A stretch of 64,000 nt of DNA, taken from positions 16,270,346-16,334,345 of the forward strand of contig CM036215.1 of the NCBI GenBank assembly GCA_020631735.1, read 5' to 3'. Numbering within the stretch: position 1 is the stretch's first letter; each line of letters opens with the position of its first letter. The notes beneath the pieces were generated by a model. It was not told the origin of the DNA, made no database searches, and worked only from the letters and a program-made list of their open reading frames with translations. A program made the position numbers and the translations under genes. Source of the DNA: Saccharum officinarum (lineage: Eukaryota; Streptophyta; Magnoliopsida; Poales; Poaceae). Positions 1-10,780 of the stretch are shown here, piece after piece.

Positions 1-35
1 AACAACTCAAATGCTCTAGATGTACTCATCATGCT
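1..35 (-). mobile_element. Sirevirus remnant G, distal piece
   Basis: These bases continue the Sirevirus reading that resumes at 4956. With solo LTR H removed, positions 1-35 plus 4956 onward align base for base with 58876-58980 of Sirevirus C, the stretch after the zinc-binding part of integrase. The last five bases, ATGCT at 31-35, are the target site copied at 4951-4955. Confidence 0.8.
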
Positions 36-1247
36 TGTAACACCACAAAATACATTTTGTGTGTTAGAAAACATAAAGTGGCAAAGGGTTCAATGGGAGC
101 TTTAATGAGTGGCATAAAAATAAAACTTTTATCTGTACCTCGGATCGATGAGTAGAGACTAGATGTGTAGGGTTCGTCGAACGCATTCCATTTCACTATT
201 CATACACGTTGTTCGGAGTTCGAGTCATGAAGAGACAACTATCGCAGTGTTTAAGGAAAGAAACCAAGGAGGCAAATAGTAACCTGCCCGTTCTTTTCTC
301 CCGTGTCTTTTCCCTGACCTCTTCCAATAAACCTAATGCTTCATGCCTTGTGCCGCCGCTGCCTCCACGAATGGGAGAAAAACAAGAGAAGACCGGATCG
401 GAGGATGGAGAACGGAGGAGAGGGAGAGGGTTCGTGCTTGATCCTTGTTCGTGTGTATGCTTTCCTCGTCCAAAACCAGTGGATCATCTTCTTCTCTTTT
501 CACTTTTCCCTCAATTCCATGCCTCTTATCGTTGTTCTTGATGCTGATGTCATGCGTGGAGTAGATCCAGTTGACGGAGGTGTTATGGTGGGGGAATCGC
601 CGCAAGGATGAAGGGAATATGGAGGTCAATCGTTGAGGATCCATGTGGTACTTGCTGTTTGGGTAAGATCCCACTTTTACCTGCTGTTTTGATGTGAAAT
701 CCATGCTAGGGTTTAGCGTTTCACGTCAATTAGTCGAAGGGGTTATGGTTCTAATCTCGTAATTAAGTTATGCTATTTATTTCAGATTGTGCAGTTGTTG
801 TTTATGCACCGTTTAAGACTGTTTTTACATGCCCAAAAATTATAGAAAAATTATATTTCAGTAGTGGACTTGAATACCTTTCTTTTGGTATAGAGATCAC
901 CTTTATAGCTGTTCTAGTTTGGGAGATGTAATCATTCTTTTGTGATGTAGTTGTGCTGTCAGACTTTTGGACAGTTTTAGATGTGTTCTGTTTTACGATG
1001 TCCTAAGTCCATAATCTCGCGATTTGATCCATATGAAAGTTGTTAACAGTTTCATAATCTTTGCATATTGTTAAAGATCATAAACTTTGGGTCCCTATAT
1101 CTTGAGGTATGTTTGTTTTAGTGGCCTGCTGTTGTTTTGTAATCAGAAAAGTTCAGTTGGTTTGTAGGCTTGTTTTGGTACCATAGATTTTTTTCAAACT
1201 CCTAAAGTTATAATATGAAAGTTGTAGATCATATTGTTTTGTATATT

Positions 1248-2907
1248 TGTTGACACTTCTTAGCATCACTCGCGTTAGGTTGTCATCCCCAACATGACAC
1301 CAAGAGTGTGGTTGTATTGTACTCATGCCACTTAACTATATAAAGATATTAAAGTATATATCCGCAAGCGCACAGATAAATACACCCGTTGCAGCATTTC
1401 ACCCAAGTTTGTCCTAGGTATCGTTATTTATATATAACCAAAGGAGAACAAACAGAGGGGCACATATTAATTAAAGGCTACTCTACACATGTGATATGAA
1501 TATTCGAAATCACTATCCTTTACTCTCAAACAGGAATCAATCAAATAAAAAGAGATAAAATATATGATAATCAGACCATTTAGATGATATTCCTTAGAGC
1601 AGTACTACTATGGCAAGTCATTGATCAGAATATAAAGTAAGAGAATAACTCCTAAGTAATCCGTTAACTATTAGTCATAATCTACATTGATTAGTGCAAT
1701 TATATCAGGCAATCATTGGCTAGGTTATCTCATATCCATAAACAAGGAACATCTCCATTACGAAGCTGAGAAACAGAGTAACAACTAAGTAATGAGACTG
1801 CGTTCTACTAAGTTCTACACTCGGGGAGTGGACTACAAAGGACTCAATAGGAATGTCACACCCGTGATCTACCACATGGCCCGGAGTATAGAGTGCATTT
1901 ACAGGTAAACAGTGTATAAGTACCACACTTACACAATGTTGACCACCCACCCATGACTCAATAAGGTGAGTGCTTTGCAAACATGTGTATAAACATAATG
2001 ATAAACTATCTATGCCAAATATATAATCAAAGCAGACTAATCTCATAATAATCAAGGATATAATATAGATTAAGAACAAGATCATATCTAATGTATCAAG
2101 AATAATGATCAAGAACAATAAACTAGAACTAGACAATGATGAACTAGAACAATTACAAACTAGAACATAAACAATTAGAACATAAAGAACTAGAACATGA
2201 ACTAGATCAAGAACTAGAAGAACTGATGAACTAGATGAATATCTGAAGAACAATGTTGATACAAGAGAGAAGAACTGGATTTACCAAGCTCCTCTTGACT
2301 AGATCTGGAGCTCAAGGCTGCTTGACTCCTCTACTTCTAATTCTAATCTAGCTATGCCTAGATCTGATGGAGCTCTAAGGAGATGAGAGTTGCTGGTTGG
2401 TCTTTCGCTTTCTGGTTGATGATTGATTGAATGAATTCCCCTTTGGAGGGGGTTCTGGGGCCTCGTTTATATAGCCTAGAGCATGGAACCAAGGCCCTTG
2501 GATCAAACCGACCTTCATGTAGGGTTAGGATGCATCCTTGGAGGTGGTTGAAGTAGCTTGCAAAGGAAGAAGCCAAGGGGCGGCGGCCAGGGGCCGGTCG
2601 GCCTAGGGTTGAGGCCGGTCGGCCCCACCTAGCGGTGCCTCGTGGTGGCCCTCCTCGTGAAGTCCTCTAGTGTCCTCTAGAAGCCTCTTGCATATTCATG
2701 ACGTGGAGATTAGGCCGATTGACATGGGTTCCTTCTCATGGAAGATATCAATTCCTAAATTATTTTGATAACCCCCTGCAAAATATAGATTCACCAAAAC
2801 TCGTGGAATTTCGTTAGTTGACACCCTAAACCTATGTTGGTGATCATTTATTAGCCCTTTATATATTTATTTTAACCCTTTATTATGGTAGATAACCATC
2901 ATCAACA
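1248..2907 (-). mobile_element. Solo LTR I, Athila-like family, nested in H
   Basis: The 1,660-bp LTR has TGTTGA/TCAACA ends and a perfect 5-bp duplication ATATT at 1243-1247 and 2908-2912. It shares the ATCCGCAAGCGCAC block and general layout with the E 3' LTR at 11833-13098, so it belongs to the same or a sister family. A minus-strand TATA box (GGCTATATAAACG, 2464-2476) gives its orientation. The ORF at 1720-2253 is low-complexity translation of an AT-rich region and is not a gene. Confidence 0.9.
2464..2476 (-). promoter_or_regulatory. TATA box of LTR I
   Basis: Minus-strand GGCTATATAAACG. The same GGCTATATAA core recurs in the related E LTR at 12669-12679, so it is probably the family's U3 promoter. 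Confidence 0.6.
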
Positions 2908-3873
2908 ATATTCTGACATAGTTTCATAATTTTTGCATGATTAGTTTATCCATAGTGAAAATGTGAAGATAAGTTGTTGTTGCCAATTAAGCATTTGGTT
3001 GCTGTTTTGACGATGTTCTAAATAGTGGTAGATTGATTTAGTTTTTGACAATGTTAAATGTAAAACTGGTTGTTGAAACTATTTACAATGTTGTAGAGGA
3101 CTCCAATACCTTTCTTTTGACTCTAATATCAGCCTGATAGCCCTTGTACGTTCAGAGATATGGTCATTCTAATATGACTGTTTTTCAGTGGCATGTATCA
3201 TGACAGGTTTAGATCTAATCTATATTTGGCCATCTTAGTGGACGAATCTGAACATATTGTCTGAAATAAAAATGTAGTGGTTTCCTTAAGCTTTTCATAT
3301 TGTTAAAGATCATGATTTTTGGATGAGTATAACTGCACTTGTGTAATTTAGAAGTTGGTTGTCCTATTCTGGTTGTCAGAAACATTCAATTAAGTTCAGA
3401 GGTTATTTATGCTATCTTAGAGATCTCATATGCTAGATTGTTTTATATAGAAGTTGTAGCTAATGGTATTTTCCATCTTCTGCGAAAGGTTCATTATTTT
3501 TGAGCAAGTAATTTGTCCACAACAAAAATGTGAAGCAGGGTTCCTGCTGTTGATTGATTGTTCGGTCATTGTTTTGGGGGAAACGATAGCATAGGTCATA
3601 GAAGTGATTTATGTTCCATTTAAGAATGTTTGTATGAGTTTATTTTATGAGGTGATGATGTTTGAATAGGTGGTGCACCTTTGGATCATTCTTAGCTCAT
3701 GCTTTTGCATCGTCGTCTCGAGGCAAGTAAATGTAGCGGTGGTTGCTACAGCTTGACATGTTGTTTATTCTACCTACACTTATTTTAACATTATTTAACC
3801 AAGATGATATACCTAATTATGAATTCACTTATCCCTAAAAGTAATGTATGTATGACCATAATTATTGAATCTC

Positions 3874-4013
3874 ATTTGTCTATCATCGGAAGGTAAGTGA
3901 TAGTATGTTTTATTATTGTGGAGGTATATGACATATGTGGTAACTATTTGTCTATCATTAGAAGGTAAGTGATATGTTTTAATGATTGGGAGGTACATGA
4001 CCTATGTGGTAAG
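3874..4013 (+). repeat. Two-copy tandem repeat, about 70 bp, in LTR H
   Basis: Unit 1 (3874-3945) and unit 2 (3946-4013) both run from ATTTGTCTATCAT to TATGTGGTAA, with small indels between them. No function can be read. Confidence 0.75.
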
Positions 4014-4076
4014 TTTTCTTGTAGTTGCATCATCTTATTGCATCATGTGCATTCTTGTCATGAGCATATGCATCAA

Positions 4077-4166
4077 GCCAGGTCGGTGAGAAAGTCATAT
4101 AACTATTCCGATGTGCTCTCGAGCCAGGTCGGTGAGAAAGTTATATGACTATTCCAGAGTGCTCTT
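4077..4166 (+). repeat. Two-copy tandem repeat, about 45 bp, in LTR H
   Basis: GCCAGGTCGGTGAGAAAG opens both units, at 4077 and 4123. The units differ by a few substitutions and a 2-bp length change. Confidence 0.8.
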
Positions 4167-4955
4167 GTGGTTTATGTCGTTGGCCTATGGTCACGACCAT
4201 ATCGGTATAGCATCGTATGTTGCCTGAGGAGGGGTACGATACAGATTCATGCCTTGTTGGGTATGAAGGCAGTGGACATGCATATGCATTGCATTTGCAC
4301 ACTTTGAGGTTTATTGGTATTGATGTTCTATGTTGCCATGAAGTGGAGATGAGGAGTATTATTTTTTAATTATGAGGAGTATTACATTATTCATACATTG
4401 AGATGGTTTATTTATTGTATATCATGCCCTTTACTTCTTTATAAAAATTTTATTGGATATCTTGCGTAAGGTTGTTTACTTCTTTATGGAATTGTCATTG
4501 GATAAAATAAATTGACTATTAATTATTATTTTTCACATGTTGTATATTCTTGTATGATTAAATTGATGTCTAATTAAATTGTAGTATGAATGACATGCTC
4601 AGACAATTTGCTTGCTGAGATTTATTCTCACCCCTCTATCTTTCCAGGTGCTTGATTGGACGCTTTGCTTGAAGGGATGGGATTAGAGACACATCTTCAC
4701 GGTTTCACCCATATTATAATAAATAATGTCACTCTTGGCTTGCTGTAATAAACTTTGTCTATCTTCATGGTGATCCTTCATGGTTTAATAAAAGTATTTA
4801 AGTTGGAGGTTAACTTAAATATAGTTTTGTTCTCGTAGTTGCTTCTACGTTACACTTTGTTCATCGATTTATTTGCCGAGATTTAGACTTTGGCTTGAGG
4901 GAAGGGATGTTAGTGACATCTTGGGCTTTTGTGGCGACTGGGGTGTTACAATGCT

Positions 4956-5495
4956 CTTCTTAGGATGAGTGTTACCAACTTGCTTTCTGGCTTGACATGC
5001 ACTATATAGCTTATCCTTCTCAAATGTGACATCCTTCAACCCTCTAACTAGATCATACTTAATCAACTTGTTCAATTATTTTATTCCAATATGACCAAGC
5101 CTTCTATACCATAACCAACCCATGCTAGACTTAGTGATCAAATATGTTGACAATTGAGCTTCTCTAGCATTGAAATCAACCAAGTATAGATTCTCATATC
5201 TAAATCCTTTGAATACGAAGTTAGAGCACTTGAAACCAAGATCATACAATTGAGCTACTGATAATAGGTTAAAGTTTAAACTCTCTACAAGTAGCACATT
5301 GGAAATGCTCAAGTCAATAGATATTACAATCTTACCAAGCCTCTTGACCTTGCCTTTACCATTGTCACCAAATGTGATACTATCAATCCCATTGCTTGCA
5401 TTTGCATTGATTGAATTGAACATTCTTGAAACACCGATCATGTGTTGTGTGCACTCACTATCAAGAACCCAATGCCTTCCTCTAGCTTTATAGTT
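4956..5495 (-). pseudogene. Sirevirus G protease to integrase zinc region, broken
   Basis: The frame at 5441-5076 reads the copia protease/GAG-pre-integrase region (NVLLVESLNFNLLSVAQLYDLG, then SMGWLWYRRLGH) and then hits a stop. The next segment carries the remnant of the Cys pair (YSACQARK), where the first Cys of the expected CSAC is now Tyr. The protease active-site triad, which is D-S-G in Sirevirus C, reads D-S-E here at about 5455-5463. About 18 residues present in C after FKC are missing. The product cannot be functional. Confidence 0.8.
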
Positions 5496-5511
5496 GACCT
5501 ACAAAAGAATA

Positions 5512-6086
5512 TTAATTCTTTTTAGGTATCCAAAATTGCTTGGGTCCTTGAAGGTTAGTTACTAAGGTCTTTGGTACCCAAATAGCCTTCTTTTTTGGGC
5601 CCACAATTGGTGTACCAATGAACTTAGCCTTCACACCATTCACACCCTTGGTAAGCAAATAACAAGAATCAAACCTGATTGAGGATACATTAGCATTCTT
5701 GTTCTTGTTCTTGCAATGTTGCTCTATATGCCCAACTTGCTTATATCTATTGCAAAATCGACCATTGCCCTTCACAAAACTAGTTTTGTGAGTTGCAAAG
5801 GCCGCCTTGCCTTTTTGGGGGTATAGTCCAATCCCTCTTTATTATGAGAGAACCTTTGGCTACCCAAGCACTTTAGCAAGCGGGCCTCACTGCCATAGGC
5901 CTTGCCTAAGGTGTGCGTGAGCTCATCCACCTCTCTCTTGAGAGTCTCATTCTCAACCATTATTGAGGCATCACAAGTGAAACCATCACTAGTAGTAGAG
6001 ATAGGAGTGGTGGTGATAGTGGATGATGAGCTACATGAAGGGTTAGTGGGAGCAATAACAATGGGTTCATAAAAAAGATTCATCAA
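5512..6086 (-). pseudogene. Sirevirus G Gag C-terminal part with damaged zinc knuckle
   Basis: Two overlapping minus-strand frames (6086-5772 and 5775-5512) encode the distal Sirevirus Gag: the Ser/Thr-rich stretch, the segment MVENETLKREVDELTHTLGKAYG, and a zinc knuckle reading CNRYKQVGHIEQHC, in which the second Cys is Tyr. Element C has an intact knuckle here (CNRCKQVGHLEHNC). A frameshift separates the two frames. Confidence 0.8.
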
Positions 6087-6620
6087 TTAAGTCACATGTT
6101 ATGCCCACATCACATGATACTATTACCTTTTCCTTATCTTATTCAAGAAGCAAGGAGTCAGCTTTTTCAAGCTTGGTGTAAGCTTTTTCAAGCTTCTCAT
6201 GGGCTTTCTCTAGACTCTCATGAGTAGCATTGAGCTCATCAAAGGATTGCTCAAGAGCATCAAGCTTCTTTTTGTAATTCTTTGCAATTCTTCTTCTTCT
6301 TTTTAATTATTGATTCGGCTTGTTCTAGCATGTTCATTAGTTGTTCATTAGAGAATTCATCATCACTATCATTTTCACTTTCACTATCATCATTTTCACT
6401 ATCATCATATTTTACCTTAGAGCTCTTGGCCATGAAGCATGATGAAGTGTCAAAAGTGAAGGCTTGTTGTTGATAGCAATACTTGCTAGAGCCTTCTTCT
6501 TGGATGCCTTGTCATCATCACTTGAATCATCATCGGTGGAGGCATCACTATCCCATGTGACAACATAGGATCCACCTTCTTCTTCTTGAAGGCCATCTTC
6601 TTCTCCTTCTTTTCTTTCTT
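6087..6620 (-). pseudogene. Sirevirus G Gag coiled-coil region, decayed
   Basis: No long frame survives. By position and short matches (clusters of LEKAH-like and acidic Asp/Glu-Ser codons on the minus strand) this corresponds to the coiled-coil and acidic part of Gag that is readable in element C at 60100-60608. Confidence 0.6.
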
Positions 6621-6898
6621 TTATTTCTTGTTCTTCTTCTTCTCATTGTCCTTATTGTCACTATTGTATAGACAATCTACCATAATATGATCAGGACTCT
6701 TGCACTTGTAGCACAACCTTGCATATTCCTTGTTCTTGGAGTGATCTCTTCTCTTTCTTGTATGATAGCCCTTCTTCTTCTTCATCTTGCCAAACTTGCG
6801 CACAAAGAGAGCTAGAGCTTCATCATCACTATCATCATTAGAGCACTCCTTGTCACTTGAATCTTCCTTCTTTGCTTTGCCCTTGCTCTTGTGATGAG
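6621..6898 (-). pseudogene. Sirevirus G Gag first zinc knuckle
   Basis: The minus-strand frame has a basic stretch (KFGKMKKKKGYHTRKRRDHSKNK), then an intact CCHC motif CYKCKSPDHIMVDC, then a Lys-rich tail. It matches the C knuckle at about 60665-60705. The frame is open upstream to about 6898, where Sirevirus similarity ends. Confidence 0.75.
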
Positions 6899-7060
6899 GA
6901 CATCCTAGCCGTGCATGCTACCTCAAGTCCAAAGAATACAAATCAAGGGCCACTTACAAGAAGTCATGCCAAGAAACTACAAGAGCCGGTGAATTCATTC
7001 CTAACTGATTATAATTTTAACACTTCTAAGAATGTTATACTACTTAAATATCCTATCTTG
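6893..7060 (+). pseudogene. C-terminal tail of a gypsy polyprotein, family F
   Basis: Plus-strand codons read DEDILAVHATSSPKNTNQ, then GPLTRSHAKKLQEPVNSFL. The G-P-[IL]-T-R-[SA]-x-A-K-x-L pattern is typical of the extreme C-terminus of chromovirus-like gypsy polyproteins, just before the 3' LTR. The frame stays open to 7174 but the last part is probably already LTR. Its place before an LTR that is itself followed by a primer binding site implies two head-to-tail elements sharing one LTR. Confidence 0.65.
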
Positions 7061-7099
7061 ATGATGCTTAGGTTTAGACATGAAGACATGGAAGGCACA

Positions 7100-7965
7100 T
7101 GGCTGAAGGATCAAGACACGGTGCTACAAAATAGCTTCGTCGGAAAAGCAACACGGGCGGACGACTGGACCTAGGGAAAAGTAACACAGATGGAAAGTAA
7201 CACGAACAAACGACCGAGCCTAGGAAAAAGTAACACAAATGCAAAGTAGCACGGACGGACGACTGGACCTAGGAAAAAGTGACGCAGAAGGCCAATAGTC
7301 TGCAAGGGGCAGAATTTGGTACAACTTCCCATGCAAAGCTATTCCAATCTACAAAGTTTCATGGTGCATGCTGCACATGGCTAGAAAGTACTTCGAGTCT
7401 ACTTTCACACCCAATAAGGAGTAATGGCTAGATTAGTGGACACTGCTCTGGAGGCCAATAGTCACACGAGACCACTTCAGGAATCCATCTCGAGGGGACC
7501 TTTCACATTACCTATCTTCAGAAACTCCATTTCATTTTCACACCTAACTAGGAGGGTTGTTCCTAGTATAAATATCCTCTGCCTCTAAGCTATTAGGAAC
7601 CTTTTGATGATTTGATAAACTACATTATATTGCAGCCGAGCTGCCGAGTGCCTTACTCAAACCTTTGTTCTTCCTTGTTTTTCTTGGAGTTGTGAAGTGA
7701 TCCCTCTGGGTTCCCCTAGTTCATGATCTACGGTTTCCAGTACGGCTGCATCATTTTGTGTGGATTAGTTTCGGATTATGGTTCTACAGTCATTCAGAGA
7801 TCGACTTGAAGTCTTCGCGGTTTCGGTGCCTCTCTCCCCGTCGCTTGGTCACATCCAACCTTTGTCAGGTATAAAGCTAGTTGTCCCGCAGTTCGTAGCA
7901 AGTTATCTTTGATTTGTGACCTACTGTCGTGAAAATTAGGCCACCCTCAACTAGGTTCCTTATCA
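7100..7965 (+). mobile_element. LTR of gypsy element F
   Basis: The right edge is firm: it ends in CA at 7965, followed by TC and a primer binding site. The left edge is approximate (between about 7060 and 7105) because no clean TG with a polypurine tract can be fixed. A TATA box (AGTATAAATATCC, 7566-7578) lies in the expected U3 position. The LTR acts as 5' LTR for the gag at 8624. Confidence 0.65.
7145..7287 (+). repeat. Imperfect triplicated motif in the F LTR
   Basis: Three copies, spaced about 50 bp apart, of a unit containing CGACTGGACCTAGG or its variant CGACCGAGCCTAGG followed by AAAAGTAACAC. Short tandem repeats in U3 often act as enhancers; nothing here proves that. Confidence 0.65.
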
Positions 7966-7967
7966 TC

Positions 7968-7979
7968 TGGTATCAAAGC
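7968..7979 (+). promoter_or_regulatory. Primer binding site of F (initiator tRNA-Met)
   Basis: TGGTATCAAAGC, 2 nt after the LTR end, is a one-base variant of TGGTATCAGAGC, the complement of the plant initiator tRNA-Met 3' end. Confidence 0.85.
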
Positions 7980-8623
7980 TTTCATTGTCACGGTAGGTCT
8001 CACCATCATCCACATATTTACTTTTGATTTATCCATCTTTTGCTACTGTTTTTGTTCATCACCTAAAGTCCACTGAAAAAGCCACACAAAAAAATCCTAT
8101 TGCCTTTTGGCGGTACTACTATCTTTGTGTTGTTGTGTTCATCAAGTTGCTAGTCACCATCTTCGTATATTTTGCATTGTGTTTCGTTTGTTATCTACAC
8201 CCCTGTTAGTATAAAAAAATCTGAAAAAAAGAGAGAAGAAAGAAGAAGAAAGATTCAAAAAAAAGAGAAGTGAAAAGAATTGAAAGTAGGGGCTGTGTTG
8301 CGGGTTGTATAATTGCAAATTTCAGTTTATATATTCAAGTTGGTGGTAATCTCTGTAGCAGCAACTTAATATCTTTTGAACACATCAGACCACTTGGGTT
8401 GCAGTACCGTAGCCTCCCTTGTTTAGCCACCTATAGCTCCACCAAAATCTAAAACCCAGACGTTCAACTCGTAATCCTTGCGACCTCTCAATCACTTTCG
8501 TTGAACTGCTACACTAGCACACTCACTGTCCTTGAGAACAAGCAAGAACATTGGTAAGTAAGAGGTGAGGTTGTGTGATTCCACAAATTTACCTATTCCA
8601 CTTTTTCTTACATAAGTGCTAAC
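7980..8623 (+). other. Untranslated leader of F
   Basis: It holds no gene. There is a purine-rich run at 8222-8272. Small ORFs at 8024-8209 and 8270-8452 show no recognisable domain. Confidence 0.6.
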
Positions 8624-10003
8624 ATGTCAGAATCCAATTTAAGTATTCAGGGTGGTCATCATGGAGAAGAACACCCTGTTGCATGGGCTGAGTTGCGCCA
8701 AATGGCAGACTCGCTCTTGGAGGCCATGGAGAGGATGCTTGATGCACGCATGCCTGTAGATGGATGAAGGGCTCCTCGGCATCAATATGATGAATCTGGT
8801 AGTGAAAATTCTGATGCGGGACATGACCGTTTCAGAGATGGTCATGGTGGTGGTAGGCGGGCTAGTTATTGTGGCCGCAATGGAGGACAAGCTCATGAGC
8901 ATGGTTGTGACCGCTGTGTGCATTTTGAAGATGAAGAATTTGATGATTTTGATCATGAAGAGGGATCTAATGATAATGAAAATCCCTTTGCAAATGATGG
9001 GTTGTTTGGGCGGCACCGAGATCATCGCTGGTGTGCTGATCATGAAGATAGGGAGCATCATCATGGTCGTCATAATAGGGATGACCCGGACAGCATTGCT
9101 CGTGTCAAGTTGAGTATCCCAAAAATTACTAGAAGAGAAGATGCAGATGCATATCTTGAGTGGGCTGAGCAGTGTGATCAAATTTTTAGAGTGCATAATC
9201 TTTTTTATCAGAGGCGTGTCTATCTTGCTTCAGTTGAGTTCTCTGGTTATACTCTCACTTGGTGGAATCAAATATAGGAGAATCAGCTTGTGTTGGGGCA
9301 TGAACATATCAACACATGGGAAGAGATGAAGCAAGTAATGAGAAGGCGATTTGTACTCTCAAGCTATCAGCGTGACCTTCGCAATAGGTTGCAAATGTTG
9401 AAGCAGGGGAAAAGATCGGTTGATGAGTATTATAAGGAGATGGAGTTGTTGTTAGTGCGGGCTGGAATTAGAGAGGATCCGGAGTCAAAAATAGCAAGAT
9501 TTTTGGGTGGTCTCAATGAGGAAATTTCTGGTTTTGTTGAGATGTTTCCATATCATACTTTGCAAGATCTTGTTGATCAAGCTATGCGTATTGAGAGAAA
9601 AATTCAGCAAGAGACACGTGAAAAATCTTATGCAAGCCATTCCATTGCAGTCCCATGGTGCAAGCAGCAGTCCGGTACTTCTTTTGGTGGGGTCGGTCCT
9701 AAGGTGCTGCAACTAGGCCCTCTCCATCCATTGCTACTTCGAAGATGGCAGTTTCTACAGCGTCATCTCCTGCAAACCAGCAATGGCCTGCTGCAAAGTA
9801 CAGCAGCCCCAACTATTGCTTCAGCTGCTACTTCTTCTACACATAGCAGAGAAATTGTGTGCCACAAGTGCCATGGTCGTGGACATGTTGCTGCCCAATG
9901 TCCAAGTAGGAGGACCATGATTGTGAATGAGCATGGTGAATGGGAATCAAAAAGTGATCACGAGGAAGATGGTCCAATAAATGATGAACTTAAAACTAAT
10001 TAG
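8624..10003 (+). pseudogene. F gag: capsid-like Gag with zinc knuckle, two internal stops
   Basis: One plus-strand frame starts at ATG 8624 (MSESNLSIQGG) and runs to a stop at 10001, interrupted by TGA at about 8765 and TAG at 9275. It encodes a gypsy Gag: a His/Asp/Gly-rich N-terminal region, the retrotransposon_gag core (KLSIPKITRREDADAYLEWAEQCDQIF; VKQ-like RRFVLSSYQRDLRNRL; RSVDEYYKEMELL; ARFLGGLNEEI), and a CCHC knuckle CHKCHGRGHVAAQC near 9858-9899. The TAG sits where Gln is expected (CAG to TAG). The lineage is chromovirus-like (CRM/Reina type) by feel of the core, not proven. The role would be particle assembly and RNA packaging; this copy is dead. Confidence 0.85.
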
Positions 10004-10450
10004 AATGAGATCCAACCTGATGAAGGTGATAATAATTGCTTTATTTCTCTTCAGGTGCTTAGTGTTACTACTGTGAAAGAAGAGAACGGGCAGTGACACG
10101 ATCTTTTCCATACTCGAGGCATGATCAAAGACAAGTTGTGCAGAATTATTATTGATAATGGCAGCTACAACAATATTGCAAGTCAAGAATTGGTCGATAG
10201 AATGTTGCTTAAATAGTGGCACCATCTTAATCCACACAAGATGCAATGGATTAATGATTGTGGTGCGCTGTGTGTGAACCAAGTTGTGACAGTTCCTTTC
10301 TCTATTGGGAGGTATAATGATCATGTGGAGTGTGATGTGGTGCCTATGCAAGCATGCCAACTGCTGCTAGGATGGCCATGGTTATATGATCGTGATGTTC
10401 AGATTTTTGGAAGAACCAACAAGCTAGCTTTCATGCACAAAGGAGAGTGA
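10004..10450 (+). pseudogene. F aspartic protease region, broken
   Basis: Same frame as gag. The retropepsin active site appears as IIIDNGSYNNIASQELVD (D-N-G in place of D-S/T/G-G), followed by the conserved QACQLLLGWPWLYDRDV segment. In-frame TGA (after EENGQ) and TAG (after RMLLK) occur at sites where related elements have Arg and Gln. The protein would cleave the Gag-Pol polyprotein. Confidence 0.75.
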
Positions 10451-10780
10451 ATTTCTTTGCTTCCTTTGACATCAGAGGAGATTTTGAAGGATGATCTAAA
10501 AAGAAAACAGCGAGAGAGCGAGAACCACTTGCGAGTGACCCACAAAAATAGTGAGAGTGTTTCCAAAGCCAAATAAAATCCCACAAATGCAAAGAACCAA
10601 GACAATGGGAAAAGAGGGATTAGTTATGATGGCTAGGAAGGGGGATTTAAAAGAATTGAGTGAACCCAATGCAATGTTCTTTGTACTCCTGTACAAGGAA
10701 AATTTTCTTTCCACTAACGACTTATCCTCTACTTTGCCAAGTGTTGTTTTTAATGTGTTATAGGAATGTGAGGATATATT
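10451..10780 (+). pseudogene. Protease to reverse transcriptase linker of F, decayed
   Basis: Several stops and at least one frame change separate the protease frame from the reverse transcriptase frame. No domain can be read. Confidence 0.5.

Larger units (their letters stand above)
36..4950 (+). mobile_element. Solo LTR H of a gypsy element, TSD ATGCT
   Basis: It starts TGTAACACC and ends GGTGTTACA, so the ends are inverted repeats, and it is flanked by perfect 5-bp duplications ATGCT (31-35 and 4951-4955). No primer binding site, gag or pol lies inside, so this is an LTR left by LTR-LTR recombination. With nested LTR I and its duplication removed the length is about 3,250 bp. Orientation is inferred as plus from the pyrimidine-rich, poly(A)-like 3' end. 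The ORF at 209-541 has no recognisable domain and I regard it as chance. The rest of 36-1247 and 2913-4950 holds only LTR sequence and two short tandem repeats. Confidence 0.88.
4956..6898 (-). mobile_element. Sirevirus (Ty1/copia) remnant G
   Basis: Minus-strand gag and protease/pre-integrase sequence, collinear with Sirevirus C at 58876-61000. It keeps both CCHC regions of the long Sirevirus Gag and the start of the integrase zinc region, but has no LTR, reverse transcriptase or intact frame. Its right edge at about 6898 is an abrupt junction with the pol tail of gypsy element F, without terminal sequence or target duplication, so it looks like a deletion or recombination breakpoint. Confidence 0.85.

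Noticed and set aside
209..704. Overlapping ORFs at the left edge of LTR H
   Set aside because: Three frames on both strands with no domain, inside a solo LTR; chance ORFs in GC-richer DNA.
1720..2253. 177-residue hydrophobic ORF on the minus strand
   Set aside because: Low-complexity Ser/Leu/Val translation of repeats such as GAACTAGAAC within LTR I; no homology pattern of a membrane protein.
8639..9196. 185-residue minus-strand ORF
   Set aside because: Exact shadow of the F gag frame on the other strand.
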